In this document: positions 16,980-26,746 of the stretch, one piece after another
Position numbering within the stretch: position 1 is the stretch's first letter
Layout: the number at the start of each line of letters is the position of its first letter
Assembly: GCA_017473775.1 (NCBI GenBank)
Contig: JAFUJH010000040.1
Span: 1 to 64,000, forward strand
Direction of reading: 5' to 3'
Source: Ruminococcus sp.
Lineage (GTDB): Bacteria > Bacillota > Clostridia > Oscillospirales > Acutalibacteraceae
DNA: 64,000 nt
The notes under the pieces: model-generated
Told to the model about the DNA's origin: nothing
Seen by the model: only the letters and a program-made list of their open reading frames with translations
The model's database searches: none
Translations under genes and position numbers: made by a program

Positions 16980-19900
16980 ATGCTCCTTAAATCTTTAGAG
17001 CTTCAAGGCTTCAAAACATTCCCCGATAAAACAAAATTAACATTCAATACAGGTATCACCGCAGTTGTAGGTCCTAACGGCTCAGGTAAGAGTAACATCA
17101 GTGACGCTATCCGATGGGTACTGGGCGAGCAGGCTCCCAAGAGCCTCCGCTGTTCCCGTATGGAGGATGTTGTTTTCAACGGCACAACAGGCAGAAAACA
17201 ACAGGGCTTTGCCGAGGTAACCCTCACTATTGATAACGCCGACAGGGCACTCAGATATGACGGCGATGTGGTATCCGTAACCCGCAGGTATTACCGTAGC
17301 GGTGAGAGCGAGTACCTTATCAACAAGACACAGGTCCGTCTCAAGGACATCAACGAGCTGTTTATGGATACAGGTCTTGGCAGAGACGGTTACTCAATGA
17401 TAGGACAGGGCAAGATTGACTCAATCGTATCCTCCAAAAGTGACGACAGAAGAGAGATTTTCGAGGAAGCCGCAGGTATCTCCCGATACAGATACAGGAA
17501 GATTGAGGCAGAAAGAAAGCTCACCCGTACAGAAGATAACCTTGTCCGCCTTCGTGACATAGTTTCCGAGCTTGAATCCCGTATCGGTCCCTTAAAGACT
17601 CAGGCTAAAAAAGCCCAGAGCTTCCTTGAATATTCAGGGGAGAAGCGCGGACTTGAAATCGCCCTATGGCTCGATACCCTTAACAAATCCTCAGGTGTTA
17701 TCAGAGAATATGAGGATAAGATTGCAATATGCGAGAATCAGTGCACTGAAGCAGACAGAATACTTTCTGAGATTACAGAGCAGACAGATTCTCTTTATTC
17801 AGAGAGCGGTCAGATGGCAACCCTGCTTGAGCAGTTACGCACACTTATCTCATCCTGCGAAGCAGAGATAGCAGACAAGCGCTCTGCAGTGTCTGTTGCT
17901 AACAACGACATTCTTCATAATAACGAGAATATCAGCAGAATTCGTCTGAATCTTGAGCAGATAGACGAGCATGCTGAGGATATACAGAAAGAAATTGCAG
18001 AAAAACTCAGACAGATAGAGACTATCAAAAAGTCAATATCCGCAAAGCAGAAGGAGTACGATGAGCTGGCAGATGCCCTCAACAACATCAATGTTGATGC
18101 AAGCAGAAGCTCTGACACTCTGCAGGAAATTACAGCTTCAGTTGCAACACTGAGTGCAAAGCAGGCTGATGCAAGGGTAACTCTGATGACAAGTGCTTCC
18201 TCTGTTACTGAGCTTGAGAGTCGCTGTGCTGTCCTTGCTGATAATAAACAAAAGCGACAGGAACAGCTTTCTACCCTTGATGAGATGCTCTCAGATTATA
18301 AGTCGCAGCTTGAGGGTGCACAGCGTACTATAACCCAGCTTACCAATTCTATCAAGGGTTTGGAGATGAAGCTTGCCTCTAAGGAGGAGCGTCTCTCTGA
18401 GCTTCGCCAAAAAGCAGATAAACTGACTCTTGATGCAGGCGAGAAAGCCCGTAGAGCCAAGGTGCTTCAGGACCTTGAACAGAATATGGACGGCTTCAGC
18501 CAGTCCGTTAAGGCTGTTATGCAGGGTGCAAAGGCAGGTGCCCTCAAGGGTATCCGCGGTCCTGTCTCCAGAATTATTGCAGTACCTTCCGAGTATGCAG
18601 TCGCTATCGAAACTGCTCTGGGCTATGCAATGCAGAATATTGTAACCGCCACAGAGGAGGACGCAAAGCGTGCTATCTCTTACCTTAAACAGCACAACGC
18701 AGGTCGTGCTACCTTCCTGCCCGTCAATACTATCAAGGGCAGAAAGCTCACAGAGCAGGGACTTGACGATTGCTACGGTTTCGTAGGCATAGCCTCTGAC
18801 CTTTGCTCCTGTGAAGAACAGTATAATTCAGTGCTTCTGTCGCTCCTTGGCAGAATTGCTGTTTTTGATGATTTGAACAGTGCAACCACTGCCGCCAGAA
18901 AGTATGGATATAAATTCAAGGTTGTAACCCTTGACGGTCAGGTTGTCAACGCAGGCGGCTCACTCACAGGTGGTTCTTTTGCCAAGAATTCAGGACTTCT
19001 CAGCCGATCCTCCGAGATTGCAAGAATCCGTCAGGAAGCAGACGAGCTTATGAAGAAGGCAGAAGCCGCAAAGGCTGATTTGCTTTCTGCACAGAGCGAG
19101 TCCTCTGCCATCGAGGCAGAGCTTCTCGGTTATCGTGCAGACCTGTCTAAGGCTTCTCAGGAGCTTGTCCGTATAGAGGCAGAGTCAAAGGCTTGCGAGA
19201 ATGAGCATACAGCTACACTGCAGGCAGTAGAGGAGATTGACGCAGAAATCACTTCCTGCAACAGCAGAATTGTTAATCTTAAGAAAGCTATGGCTGAGGC
19301 TGAGATTGTTATCTCTAAGTTCAGTGACGAAATATCCGCTCTTGAGTCCCGTGCCGCAGAAATCAGCGGTAGCCGTATGAGTCTCAAGGAAAAACGCGAG
19401 GAATTCTCAGAAAAACTCCAGCAGCTTCGCCTTGAGATAGTTACTCTCGAGAAGGATGTAGAGACCCTCACATCGGATATCGAAGCCGCTAAGCAGGCCG
19501 AGAATAATCAGGAGGCTCATAAAGCAGAGCTTCTCAAGGAAATAGCAGATATCGAAGGTGCCAATGCTCAGATTACAGCTCAGATATCAGACCTTGAAGC
19601 TGAGATTAAATCTCTCGAGGATAAGATAAGCGAAGCACGCAAGGATATAGATAACGCATCAACCCGTCGTGACGAGATTGAGCGCGAGTCAATTCGTCTT
19701 CGTCAGCTTGAAAAGGACAAGATGTCAGAGCGTGAGCATGCATCCTCTGAGCTTGCCCGTCTGCAGGAGCGTAAGCTCAATATGCAGAGCAAATACGATT
19801 CTATTATACAGAAGCTCTGGGATGAGTATGAGCTTACTCGTCTTGAAGCAGAAGCCCACGCCTCAGAGATTGAGGATATTCCTGCCGCACAACGCAGACT

Positions 19901-20555
19901 CACAGAGCTCAAGCAGAAGATTAAGGCTCTCGGCTCTGTCAATGTAGGTGCTATTGAGGAATATAAAGAGGTCTCAGAGCGATACGAATTTATGTCTGCT
20001 CAGGTTGAGGATGTAGAAAAATCCAAGAAGGAGATTCTGGGGCTCATCGGTGAGCTCACCAAGAAGATGAAGGAATCCTTCATCGAAAGCTTCGTCCTCA
20101 TCAACAAGCACTTCGGTGCAACCTTTACCGAGCTTTTCGGCGGCGGTACAGCCAAGCTTGTACTCACAGACCCTGAGGATACTCTTGGAAGCGGTATTGA
20201 TATTTCCGTTCATCCTCCCGGCAAGATTGTGACTAACCTTGATGCTCTCTCGGGTGGTGAGAAGGCACTGGTTGCAATAGCACTTTACTTTGCAATTATG
20301 AAGGTCCGTCCCTCAATGTTCTGTGTTATGGACGAGATTGAGGCGGCTCTTGATGAGGTCAATGTTGACCGTTTTGCCCGATACCTGAGAAACCTCACAG
20401 ACTCAACTCAGTTTATCACCATTACCCACAGACGCGGTACTATGGAAGAAGCTGATGTTCTCTATGGTGTTACAATGCAGGAGCAGGGTGTGTCCAAGCT
20501 TCTGGAGCTGCGAGCTACCGAGGTAGCAGAGAAGCTCAAGATGATGGCAAATTAA
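16980..20555 (+). CDS. smc: Chromosome segregation protein SMC
   Basis: SMC dimers, with ScpA and ScpB, condense and segregate the chromosome. The 1191-residue protein has the classic layout: Walker A GPNGSGKSN (31-39), a long coiled coil, the hinge (about 523-660, GIRGPVSRIIAV to GGSLTGGSF), a second coiled coil, the ABC signature LSGGEKAL (1090-1097) and Walker B FCVMDEIEAALDEVN (about 1113-1127). scpA and scpB are not in the window. It is followed by ftsY, as in many Firmicutes. Confidence 0.98.
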   Translation: MLLKSLELQGFKTFPDKTKLTFNTGITAVVGPNGSGKSNISDAIRWVLGEQAPKSLRCSRMEDVVFNGTTGRKQQGFAEVTLTIDNADRALRYDGDVVSVTRRYYRSGESEYLINKTQVRLKDINELFMDTGLGRDGYSMIGQGKIDSIVSSKSDDRREIFEEAAGISRYRYRKIEAERKLTRTEDNLVRLRDIVSELESRIGPLKTQAKKAQSFLEYSGEKRGLEIALWLDTLNKSSGVIREYEDKIAICENQCTEADRILSEITEQTDSLYSESGQMATLLEQLRTLISSCEAEIADKRSAVSVANNDILHNNENISRIRLNLEQIDEHAEDIQKEIAEKLRQIETIKKSISAKQKEYDELADALNNINVDASRSSDTLQEITASVATLSAKQADARVTLMTSASSVTELESRCAVLADNKQKRQEQLSTLDEMLSDYKSQLEGAQRTITQLTNSIKGLEMKLASKEERLSELRQKADKLTLDAGEKARRAKVLQDLEQNMDGFSQSVKAVMQGAKAGALKGIRGPVSRIIAVPSEYAVAIETALGYAMQNIVTATEEDAKRAISYLKQHNAGRATFLPVNTIKGRKLTEQGLDDCYGFVGIASDLCSCEEQYNSVLLSLLGRIAVFDDLNSATTAARKYGYKFKVVTLDGQVVNAGGSLTGGSFAKNSGLLSRSSEIARIRQEADELMKKAEAAKADLLSAQSESSAIEAELLGYRADLSKASQELVRIEAESKACENEHTATLQAVEEIDAEITSCNSRIVNLKKAMAEAEIVISKFSDEISALESRAAEISGSRMSLKEKREEFSEKLQQLRLEIVTLEKDVETLTSDIEAAKQAENNQEAHKAELLKEIADIEGANAQITAQISDLEAEIKSLEDKISEARKDIDNASTRRDEIERESIRLRQLEKDKMSEREHASSELARLQERKLNMQSKYDSIIQKLWDEYELTRLEAEAHASEIEDIPAAQRRLTELKQKIKALGSVNVGAIEEYKEVSERYEFMSAQVEDVEKSKKEILGLIGELTKKMKESFIESFVLINKHFGATFTELFGGGTAKLVLTDPEDTLGSGIDISVHPPGKIVTNLDALSGGEKALVAIALYFAIMKVRPSMFCVMDEIEAALDEVNVDRFARYLRNLTDSTQFITITHRRGTMEEADVLYGVTMQEQGVSKLLELRATEVAEKLKMMAN

Positions 20556-20585
20556 TAGAAGCAATTCATATAAAGGAAGATATAT

Positions 20586-21509
20586 ATGGGATTTTTCAGT
20601 AAGATAAAAGAAGGTCTCAAGAAGACCCGTGATGTAGTTGTCGGTCAGATTGACTCCATGCTCAAATCCTTCAAGAAAATTGACGAGGAGCTGTTCGAGG
20701 AACTGGAGGAGCTTCTTGTAATGGGTGATGTAGGTGTTCCTACAGCACAGAAGATTTGTGACGAGCTCAGAGCCAGAGTCAAGAAAGAGGGTATAACTGA
20801 CCCTGCAGAGATTAACAACCTTCTCTGTGAGATTACAGCTGACCTTCTCCGCGGTAATCAGGAGCTCAGAATTTCCACCAAGCCCTCTGTGATTCTTGTT
20901 ATCGGTGTAAACGGCGTTGGTAAGACCACAACAATCGGTAAGCTTGCAAATGACCTGAGAAGCCGCGGTAAGCGTGTTACTCTTGCCGCTGCAGATACCT
21001 TCCGTGCCGCTGCTATTGACCAGCTCCAGATTTGGGCTGACAGAAGCGGTGCAGATATAATCAAGCAGAACGAGGGCTCAGACCCTGCGGCTGTTGTATA
21101 CGATGCAATTTCCTCAGCAAAGGCTAAGGGCAGTGATGTTATCATCTGTGATACAGCAGGCAGACTTCATAACAAAAAGCATCTTATGGATGAGCTTGCA
21201 AAGATTAACAGAATTATCGACCGTGAGCTTCCCGATGCAGATAAGGAGATTCTCCTTGTGCTTGACGCAACTACAGGTCAGAACGCAGTTAATCAGGCTG
21301 TAGAGTTCAGAAAAGCAACAGGTATCACTGGTATCGTTCTCACAAAGCTTGACGGTACAGCCAAGGGTGGAGTTGTTCTTGCAATCCGTGACGGACTTGA
21401 TATTCCTGTTAAGTACATCGGTGTCGGTGAGCAGATTGACGATTTACAGCCCTTTGACCCGGATTCCTTTGCAAAAGCACTCTTTGACAGGGGTGAGGAT
21501 AATGACTGA
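20586..21509 (+). CDS. ftsY: Signal recognition particle receptor FtsY
   Basis: FtsY docks SRP-ribosome complexes at the membrane. The 307-residue form is short because it lacks the long acidic A domain of E. coli and keeps only the N and G domains. The GTPase motifs are GVNGVGKTTT (107-116), DTFRAAAIDQL, DTAGR and TKLDGTAKGG. The N-terminal MGFFSKIKEGLKKT could serve as an amphipathic membrane anchor. AAAGGAAGA precedes the ATG. Confidence 0.97.
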   Translation: MGFFSKIKEGLKKTRDVVVGQIDSMLKSFKKIDEELFEELEELLVMGDVGVPTAQKICDELRARVKKEGITDPAEINNLLCEITADLLRGNQELRISTKPSVILVIGVNGVGKTTTIGKLANDLRSRGKRVTLAAADTFRAAAIDQLQIWADRSGADIIKQNEGSDPAAVVYDAISSAKAKGSDVIICDTAGRLHNKKHLMDELAKINRIIDRELPDADKEILLVLDATTGQNAVNQAVEFRKATGITGIVLTKLDGTAKGGVVLAIRDGLDIPVKYIGVGEQIDDLQPFDPDSFAKALFDRGEDND

Positions 21510-22104
21510 TTTTCTCATTGCTACCAATAATGCTCATAAGGTTGAGGAATTCAAGCGAATCCTCCTGCCTCTGGGCATTAATGTTATTTCTGCAAAGGAT
21601 GCAGGAATTGACCTTGGGGATGTAGTTGAGGACGGGAAGACTTTCGCCGAGAATGCAAAAATCAAGGCACTGTCTGCTTTCAGAAAGTCAGGACTTCCCT
21701 CAATTGCAGATGACTCAGGTCTTTGTGTGGATGCACTTTCTGGTGCTCCCGGCATATATTCCGCCAGATTCGGCGGTGAGGATATTCCTCAGTCACATCG
21801 TAACGAGCTTCTCCTCAGCGAAATGCAGAAAAGTAATATTTCATCCAGAGCCGCAAGGTTTGTAAGCTCTATCTGCTGTGTGTTTGCTGAGGATGATATT
21901 ATTGCAGTGGAGGGTGTATGTGAGGGTACAATTGCTCATTCTCCCTGCGGTGACGGCGGTTTTGGCTATGACCCCCTCTTTATTTACGAGGACGGCAGAT
22001 GCTTCGGCACTATATCAGGTGACGAAAAAGACAAGGTCAGCCACCGCGGCAGGTCACTCAGAGCCCTGCGTGATAAATTAATTTCAAGAAAGGATGTGCT
22101 GTAA
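21502..22104 (+). CDS. rdgB: XTP/dITP pyrophosphatase (RdgB/HAM1)
   Basis: This enzyme removes deaminated purine nucleotides (XTP, dITP, ITP) from the pool. The 200-residue protein has the substrate motif IATNNAHKVEEF, the catalytic segment SIADDSGLCVDAL followed by PGIYSARFGG, and the family FGYDPLF. It begins inside the end of ftsY (8-bp overlap) and runs 1 bp into yhbY. The ORF can be extended upstream into ftsY to 21349, but that part has no family similarity. Confidence 0.94.
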   Translation: MTDFLIATNNAHKVEEFKRILLPLGINVISAKDAGIDLGDVVEDGKTFAENAKIKALSAFRKSGLPSIADDSGLCVDALSGAPGIYSARFGGEDIPQSHRNELLLSEMQKSNISSRAARFVSSICCVFAEDDIIAVEGVCEGTIAHSPCGDGGFGYDPLFIYEDGRCFGTISGDEKDKVSHRGRSLRALRDKLISRKDVL

Positions 22105-22409
22105 TGCTTACAAGTAAACAGCGTGCATATCTTCGCGGACTTGCTAATTCCTACGATACAATTCTTATAGTAGGCAAAGGCGGTCTTACAGATACTATAT
22201 ACAAGCAGGCATCAGATGCCCTGAAGGCAAGAGAGCTTATCAAGGGTAAGGTGCTGGAAACCTGCGAGTACACCTCCCGTGGGGCTGCAGATATTATCGC
22301 ACAGCAGGTAGGTGCAGATGTTGTTCAGGTAATCGGCTATAAGTTTATTCTTTACAAGCCTAATCCCGACGAGCCTAAAATCAAGCTTCCCAAGGCAAAC
22401 AAAAAATGA
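22104..22409 (+). CDS. yhbY: CRS1-YhbY domain RNA-binding protein
   Basis: The 101-residue protein is one CRM domain: LTSKQRAYLRGLANSYD, IVGKGGLTDTIYKQ and a GxxF-like end in QVIGYKFILYKP. In E. coli YhbY associates with pre-50S particles, so a role in ribosome assembly is likely. The start overlaps the rdgB stop (TAATG) and the end overlaps nadD (ATGA), so expression is coupled. Confidence 0.93.
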   Translation: MLTSKQRAYLRGLANSYDTILIVGKGGLTDTIYKQASDALKARELIKGKVLETCEYTSRGAADIIAQQVGADVVQVIGYKFILYKPNPDEPKIKLPKANKK

Positions 22410-23017
22410 GCAGGGTTGCAATGTTCGGCGGCAGTTTCAATCCGGTGCATATAGGTCACAAAGCCCTTGTGCAGAGAATGATTGACGAGTTTTGCCTTGA
22501 CACTGTCTATGTTATTCCTACTTACTGTACACCGCTCAAGGATAACACTCCAATGATAACCCCACAGCATCGGTTCAATATGTGTAGATTGACATTTGCT
22601 GATGTTCCTCAGGTTATAGTAAGTGACACGGAAATTCTCAGAGAGGGTAATAGCTACACCGTAGATACTCTCACTGAAATCCGCTCAAAACATCCTGATG
22701 ACGAGCTGTTTCTCATTGTTGGTGCAGACAGTTTTATGCAGCTTCCCTTATGGCACAGAGTTAAGGATATATTCTCTCTTGCCACAATTCTTACAATTGC
22801 AAGGGGAGAGCTGGATTTCGCAGACCTTAACTCTCAACGGATTAAGCTTGAAGCCGAATATAACGCAAAAGCTCGTGTTTTAAGAGAGCCTGTTGTGCAG
22901 GTCTCATCAACCGAGATACGAGCTCTCATATCAGAGGGTAAGCCTTTCAATCACTTGGTTTCAAGGGGTGTAGACGAATATATTACCGAAAGCGGGTTGT
23001 ATGGTTATGGAGATTAA
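22406..23017 (+). CDS. nadD: Nicotinate-nucleotide adenylyltransferase
   Basis: NadD converts nicotinate mononucleotide and ATP into deamido-NAD. The 203-residue protein has the nucleotidyltransferase motif GGSFNPVHIGH (8-18) and the C-terminal SSTEIRALI. It follows yhbY with an ATGA overlap and is followed by yqeK, a standard order in Firmicutes. Together with pncB at 275-1726 it completes two successive steps of nicotinate use. Confidence 0.96.
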   Translation: MSRVAMFGGSFNPVHIGHKALVQRMIDEFCLDTVYVIPTYCTPLKDNTPMITPQHRFNMCRLTFADVPQVIVSDTEILREGNSYTVDTLTEIRSKHPDDELFLIVGADSFMQLPLWHRVKDIFSLATILTIARGELDFADLNSQRIKLEAEYNAKARVLREPVVQVSSTEIRALISEGKPFNHLVSRGVDEYITESGLYGYGD

Positions 23018-23570
23018 AGCATACTACGAACTGGCACAAAGTCGTCTGGGTGAACGCCGCTACACACATAGCAAGAATGTAGCCGCCGCTGCGGTGCGTC
23101 TTGCACATAAATACGGCGAAGACCCCATAAAAGCAGAAATAGCAGGCATACTTCACGACATTACTAAAGAAGTAAATACAGAAAATCAGTTGCAAATAGT
23201 GGAATCGGGTGGTATAATACTTGACGATATTTGCAAGAAATCCCCACAGCTTCTTCACGCAATAACGGGTATGATATATTGCAGAGACACCTTAGGTATC
23301 ACTGACGCAGATATATTAAATGCAATCCGATACCATACCACAGCCCGTGCTTCAATGTCACTTCTTGAAAAAATCATTTTCATCGCGGATTTTATAAGTG
23401 ACGAGCGTGATTATCCTGATGTGGATATTATGCGTCGTGAGTGTGACAAATCCCTTGAGGACGGTATGCTCTACGGCTTGGGCTTCGTTATTCCTGACCT
23501 TGTCAAGCGACACAGGGCGGTTCATCCCGATGCCATAGCAGCATACAACGAGCTTGTGCTCAATAAATAA
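23001..23570 (+). CDS. yqeK: HD domain hydrolase YqeK (Ap4A hydrolase family)
   Basis: YqeK proteins are HD-domain, metal-dependent symmetrical diadenosine tetraphosphatases. The 189-residue protein shows RYTHSKNVAAAAVRLAHKYG (His23), GILHDITKE (His52-Asp53) and the later RYHTTARASMSLLEKIIFIADFISDER. The start overlaps nadD by 17 bp; ATG 23001 or ATG 23007 are both possible and neither has a strong ribosome binding site. Confidence 0.92.
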   Translation: MVMEIKAYYELAQSRLGERRYTHSKNVAAAAVRLAHKYGEDPIKAEIAGILHDITKEVNTENQLQIVESGGIILDDICKKSPQLLHAITGMIYCRDTLGITDADILNAIRYHTTARASMSLLEKIIFIADFISDERDYPDVDIMRRECDKSLEDGMLYGLGFVIPDLVKRHRAVHPDAIAAYNELVLNK

Positions 23571-23586
23571 TGAAAGGAAAATTTCT

Positions 23587-23946
23587 ATGACATCCTTAGA
23601 ACAGGCAATAGAATCTGCAAAGATTTTATCAGATAAAAAAGCAAGGAACCTGAGTGTTATCAAGATAGGAGAGGTCTCCTCACTTGCTGACTATATGGTG
23701 CTTGCAACAGGTAACAACTCCACTCATGTTAAGGCTCTTGCTGATGAGCTTGAGTTCCAGCTCAAGGGTATGGGAGTGTCAGTTCATCACATCGAGGGTC
23801 ACCGCAGTGAATCTTGGATTCTTATGGATTACACCGATGTGATAGTCCATGTGTTTTCTGATGAAGCAAGAGAGTATTACAGCCTTGACCGTCTCTGGCA
23901 GGATGGCGAGAGCGTGGATCTTTCAGACTATATCACAGAAGATTAA
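23587..23946 (+). CDS. rsfS: Ribosome silencing factor RsfS
   Basis: RsfS binds L14 on the 50S subunit and blocks subunit joining when nutrients are short. The 119-residue protein has the DUF143 signature: ADYMVLATGNNSTHVKALAD, then HHIEGHRSESWILMDYTDVIVHVF and the tail YYSLDRLW. I chose the ATG at 23587, preceded by GAAAGGAAA; the in-frame start at 23554 lies within yqeK. Confidence 0.95.
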   Translation: MTSLEQAIESAKILSDKKARNLSVIKIGEVSSLADYMVLATGNNSTHVKALADELEFQLKGMGVSVHHIEGHRSESWILMDYTDVIVHVFSDEAREYYSLDRLWQDGESVDLSDYITED

Positions 23947-23976
23947 ACAGTAAATTATTGATGAGGAGGACTCATT

Positions 23977-26388
23977 TTGAGATACGATCATAAGGATATC
24001 GAGCCAAAATGGCAAAAAATCTGGGAAGAAAAAGGTGTGTTTGAAGCTCAGGATAATTCTGACAAAAAGAAGTTCTACGCACTTGTAGAATTCCCTTATC
24101 CTTCAGGTGCAGGTATGCATGTAGGTCATATCAAGGCATACTCTGGTCTTGAGGTTGTTTCAAGAAAAAGAAGAATGGAAGGCTACAATGTTCTTTTCCC
24201 CATAGGCTTTGATGCTTACGGACTTCCTACAGAGAACTACGCAATCAAGACCCGCATCCACCCCAGACAGGTTACAGATACAAACATTGCAAAGTTCACA
24301 AGCCAGCTTAAAAGAGTAGGCTTCTCCTTTGATTGGAACAGAGTTATTGATACAACAGAGGAAGATTATTACAAGTGGACACAGTGGATTTTCCTCAAAA
24401 TGTTTGAGAACGGTCTTGCTTTCAGAGATAAGACTCTTGTAAACTACTGCCCCTCCTGTAAGGTTGTCCTTTCCAACGAGGATTCTCAGGGCGGTAAGTG
24501 TGATATCTGCCACAGCGACATTGTACAGAAGTCCAAGGATGTATGGTATCTCCGTATTACAGAATACGCAGACAAGCTTCTTGAGGGACTGAAGGAAGTA
24601 GACTATCTTCCCAATGTAAAGCTCCAGCAGGAGAACTGGATTGGTAAGTCCACAGGTGCATTTGTCAACTTCACTGTCAAGGACACAGACGAAACCCTCA
24701 GAATCTATACAACCCGTCCCGATACCTTATTTGGTGTAACCTTTATGGTTATGGCACCCGAGCACACAATGCTTGATAAGTATAAGGATATGATTAAAAA
24801 CTTTGACGAGGTTGAAGCCTACAGGGCAGAGTGTGCCAAGAAGACAGAGTTTGAGAGAACACAGCTTGTCAAGGATAAGACAGGTGTCAAGCTTGACGGC
24901 TTTGTAGCTGTTAATCCTGTTAGCGGCAAAGAGATTCCCATCTTCATTTCCGACTATGTAATGATGGGCTACGGTACAGGTGCAATTATGGCTGTGCCTG
25001 CACATGACCAGAGAGACTACGACTTCGCAAAGAAGTTTGGTATCGATATTATAGAGGTAATCAAGGGCGGCGATATCACAGTCGAAGCTTACACAGGCGA
25101 CGGCGAGATGGTCAACTCTGATTTCCTCAACGGATTAACTGATAAAAAGAGCTCTATCGCAAGAATGCTTGAGGAGCTTGCAAAGCGCGGCATAGGCGAG
25201 AAGGGCGTTCAGTACAAGATGAAGGACTGGGCATTCAACCGTCAGCGTTACTGGGGCGAGCCCATTCCCGTTGTTCATTGCGACAAGTGCGGTATGGTTG
25301 CTGTTCCTTACGAGGAGCTTCCCCTCAGACTTCCCAAGGTAGAGAACTTCGAGCCCGGTCAGGACGGCGAAAGCCCTCTTGCAAAAATCGACGATTTCGT
25401 AAATTGCACCTGTCCCAAGTGCGGCGGCAAGGCTAAGCGCGAGACCGACACTATGCCTCAGTGGGCAGGCTCATCATGGTACTTCCTCCGCTATATCGAT
25501 CCTCACAACGACTCCGAGCTTGCAAATATGGATAAGCTCAAGTATTGGATGCCTGTTGATTGGTACAACGGCGGTATGGAGCATGTTACCCGTCACCTTA
25601 TCTACTCCCGTTTCTGGCACAAGTTCCTGTACGATATCGGTGCAGTTCCCTGTGAGGAGCCTTATGCAAAGCGTACTGCTCAGGGACTTATCCTTGGCCC
25701 CGACGGCGTCAAGATGAGTAAATCCCGCGGTAATGTTGTTGACCCCAACGAGGTTGTTGATGTTTACGGTGCAGATGTACTGCGTACATATGTACTCTTT
25801 ATGGGTGACTATGAGCAGGCTGCTCCTTGGTCAGAGAACTCCATGAAGGGCTGTAAGCGTTTTATTGACAGAATCTGGAATCTTCAGGAGATTCTCACAG
25901 ATGGTGACGAATTCTCCGCAGACCTTTCTTCAGCTTTCCACAAGACTATCAAGAAGGTCACAGAGGATATCGAGAGTATGAAGTTCAACACAGCAATTGC
26001 TGCGCTGATGACTCTTATCAACACTATTTATACAAAGGGTGCTATCAATAAAGCAGAGCTCAAAGCCTTCCTGCTCCTTGTCAATCCCTTTGCGCCTCAT
26101 GTAACTGAGGAAATCAACAGTGTAGTATTCGGCACAGATGAGGTCCTCGCTCTGACTCAGTGGCCTGAGTTTGATGAATCCAAGTGCAAGGATGATACTA
26201 TCGAGATTGCTGTTCAGGTCAACGGTAAGATTAAAGCAAGACTCAATGTTCCTGCTGATGCTGAGCAGGAAGCTGTCCTTGAGCTTTGTCATGAGGACGA
26301 GAATGTTAAGAGAGCTATCGGTGATATGAATATCATTAAAGAGTTCTATGTAAAAGGCAAGCTGGTAAACATTGTAGTTAAGCCCTGA
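23977..26388 (+). CDS. leuS: Leucyl-tRNA synthetase (TTG start)
   Basis: This class I enzyme charges tRNA-Leu. The 803-residue length is normal for bacteria. HIGH-type motif: PYPSGAGMHVGHIKAYS; zinc and editing domains follow, then KMSKS at 579-583 and a C-terminal anticodon-binding domain. The N-terminus MRYDHKDIEPKWQ matches the family, and the start is TTG at 23977, with GAGGAGGA ending 6 nt upstream. No T-box leader is present: only 30 bp separate it from rsfS. The gene closes the long run that began at 8933. Confidence 0.97.
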   Translation: MRYDHKDIEPKWQKIWEEKGVFEAQDNSDKKKFYALVEFPYPSGAGMHVGHIKAYSGLEVVSRKRRMEGYNVLFPIGFDAYGLPTENYAIKTRIHPRQVTDTNIAKFTSQLKRVGFSFDWNRVIDTTEEDYYKWTQWIFLKMFENGLAFRDKTLVNYCPSCKVVLSNEDSQGGKCDICHSDIVQKSKDVWYLRITEYADKLLEGLKEVDYLPNVKLQQENWIGKSTGAFVNFTVKDTDETLRIYTTRPDTLFGVTFMVMAPEHTMLDKYKDMIKNFDEVEAYRAECAKKTEFERTQLVKDKTGVKLDGFVAVNPVSGKEIPIFISDYVMMGYGTGAIMAVPAHDQRDYDFAKKFGIDIIEVIKGGDITVEAYTGDGEMVNSDFLNGLTDKKSSIARMLEELAKRGIGEKGVQYKMKDWAFNRQRYWGEPIPVVHCDKCGMVAVPYEELPLRLPKVENFEPGQDGESPLAKIDDFVNCTCPKCGGKAKRETDTMPQWAGSSWYFLRYIDPHNDSELANMDKLKYWMPVDWYNGGMEHVTRHLIYSRFWHKFLYDIGAVPCEEPYAKRTAQGLILGPDGVKMSKSRGNVVDPNEVVDVYGADVLRTYVLFMGDYEQAAPWSENSMKGCKRFIDRIWNLQEILTDGDEFSADLSSAFHKTIKKVTEDIESMKFNTAIAALMTLINTIYTKGAINKAELKAFLLLVNPFAPHVTEEINSVVFGTDEVLALTQWPEFDESKCKDDTIEIAVQVNGKIKARLNVPADAEQEAVLELCHEDENVKRAIGDMNIIKEFYVKGKLVNIVVKP

Positions 26389-26431
26389 GAAGAAAATTTC
26401 GACAAAAATTTATAATTCTTCTGTTTTTCTC

Positions 26432-26460
26432 TTGACATAACAGGGTTAATTATGTATACT
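26432..26460 (+). promoter_or_regulatory. Promoter of rpsU
   Basis: TTGACA (26432-26437), 17 bp, TATACT (26455-26460). This is a strong promoter directly after leuS. Confidence 0.88.
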
Positions 26461-26508
26461 TAGTAAAGTATTTTGATAATCCCGTAATTCAGATGGGAGG
26501 GAAGAAAG

Positions 26509-26685
26509 ATGGCAGAAGTCAGATTAAAAGAGAATGAGTCCCTTGAAAATGCTTTGAGAAGATTCAAGAAGCAGTGTGCAAGAGCTGGTGTTATTGCCGA
26601 GGTACGCAAGAGAGAGGCTTATGAGAAGCCCTCTGTAAAGCGCAAGAAGAAATCCGAAGCAGCTCGCAAGCGCAAGTATAGGTAA
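26509..26685 (+). CDS. rpsU: 30S ribosomal protein S21
   Basis: This 58-residue basic protein begins [20 protein letters not shown] and ends with a run of Lys and Arg, the pattern of S21, which helps the 30S subunit select start sites. GGGAGGG stands 7 nt before the ATG. It is monocistronic, with its own promoter and terminator. Confidence 0.96.
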   Translation: MAEVRLKENESLENALRRFKKQCARAGVIAEVRKREAYEKPSVKRKKKSEAARKRKYR

Positions 26686-26691
26686 TCTCAA

Positions 26692-26728
26692 AGGCGGACA
26701 GCTTTGTGTTGTCCGCCTGTATTTTTTA
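26692..26728 (+). terminator. Terminator after rpsU
   Basis: AGGCGGACA (26692-26700) pairs with TGTCCGCCT (26710-26718) around a 9-nt loop and is followed by GTATTTTTT. Confidence 0.9.
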
Positions 26729-26746
26729 TCATGAAAGGTAGTTATT

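Noticed and set aside
26395..26431. Terminator after leuS
   Set aside because: GAAGAA/TTCTTC and AAATTT/AAATTT pairings are weak and have no GC-rich stem, so I did not list it.
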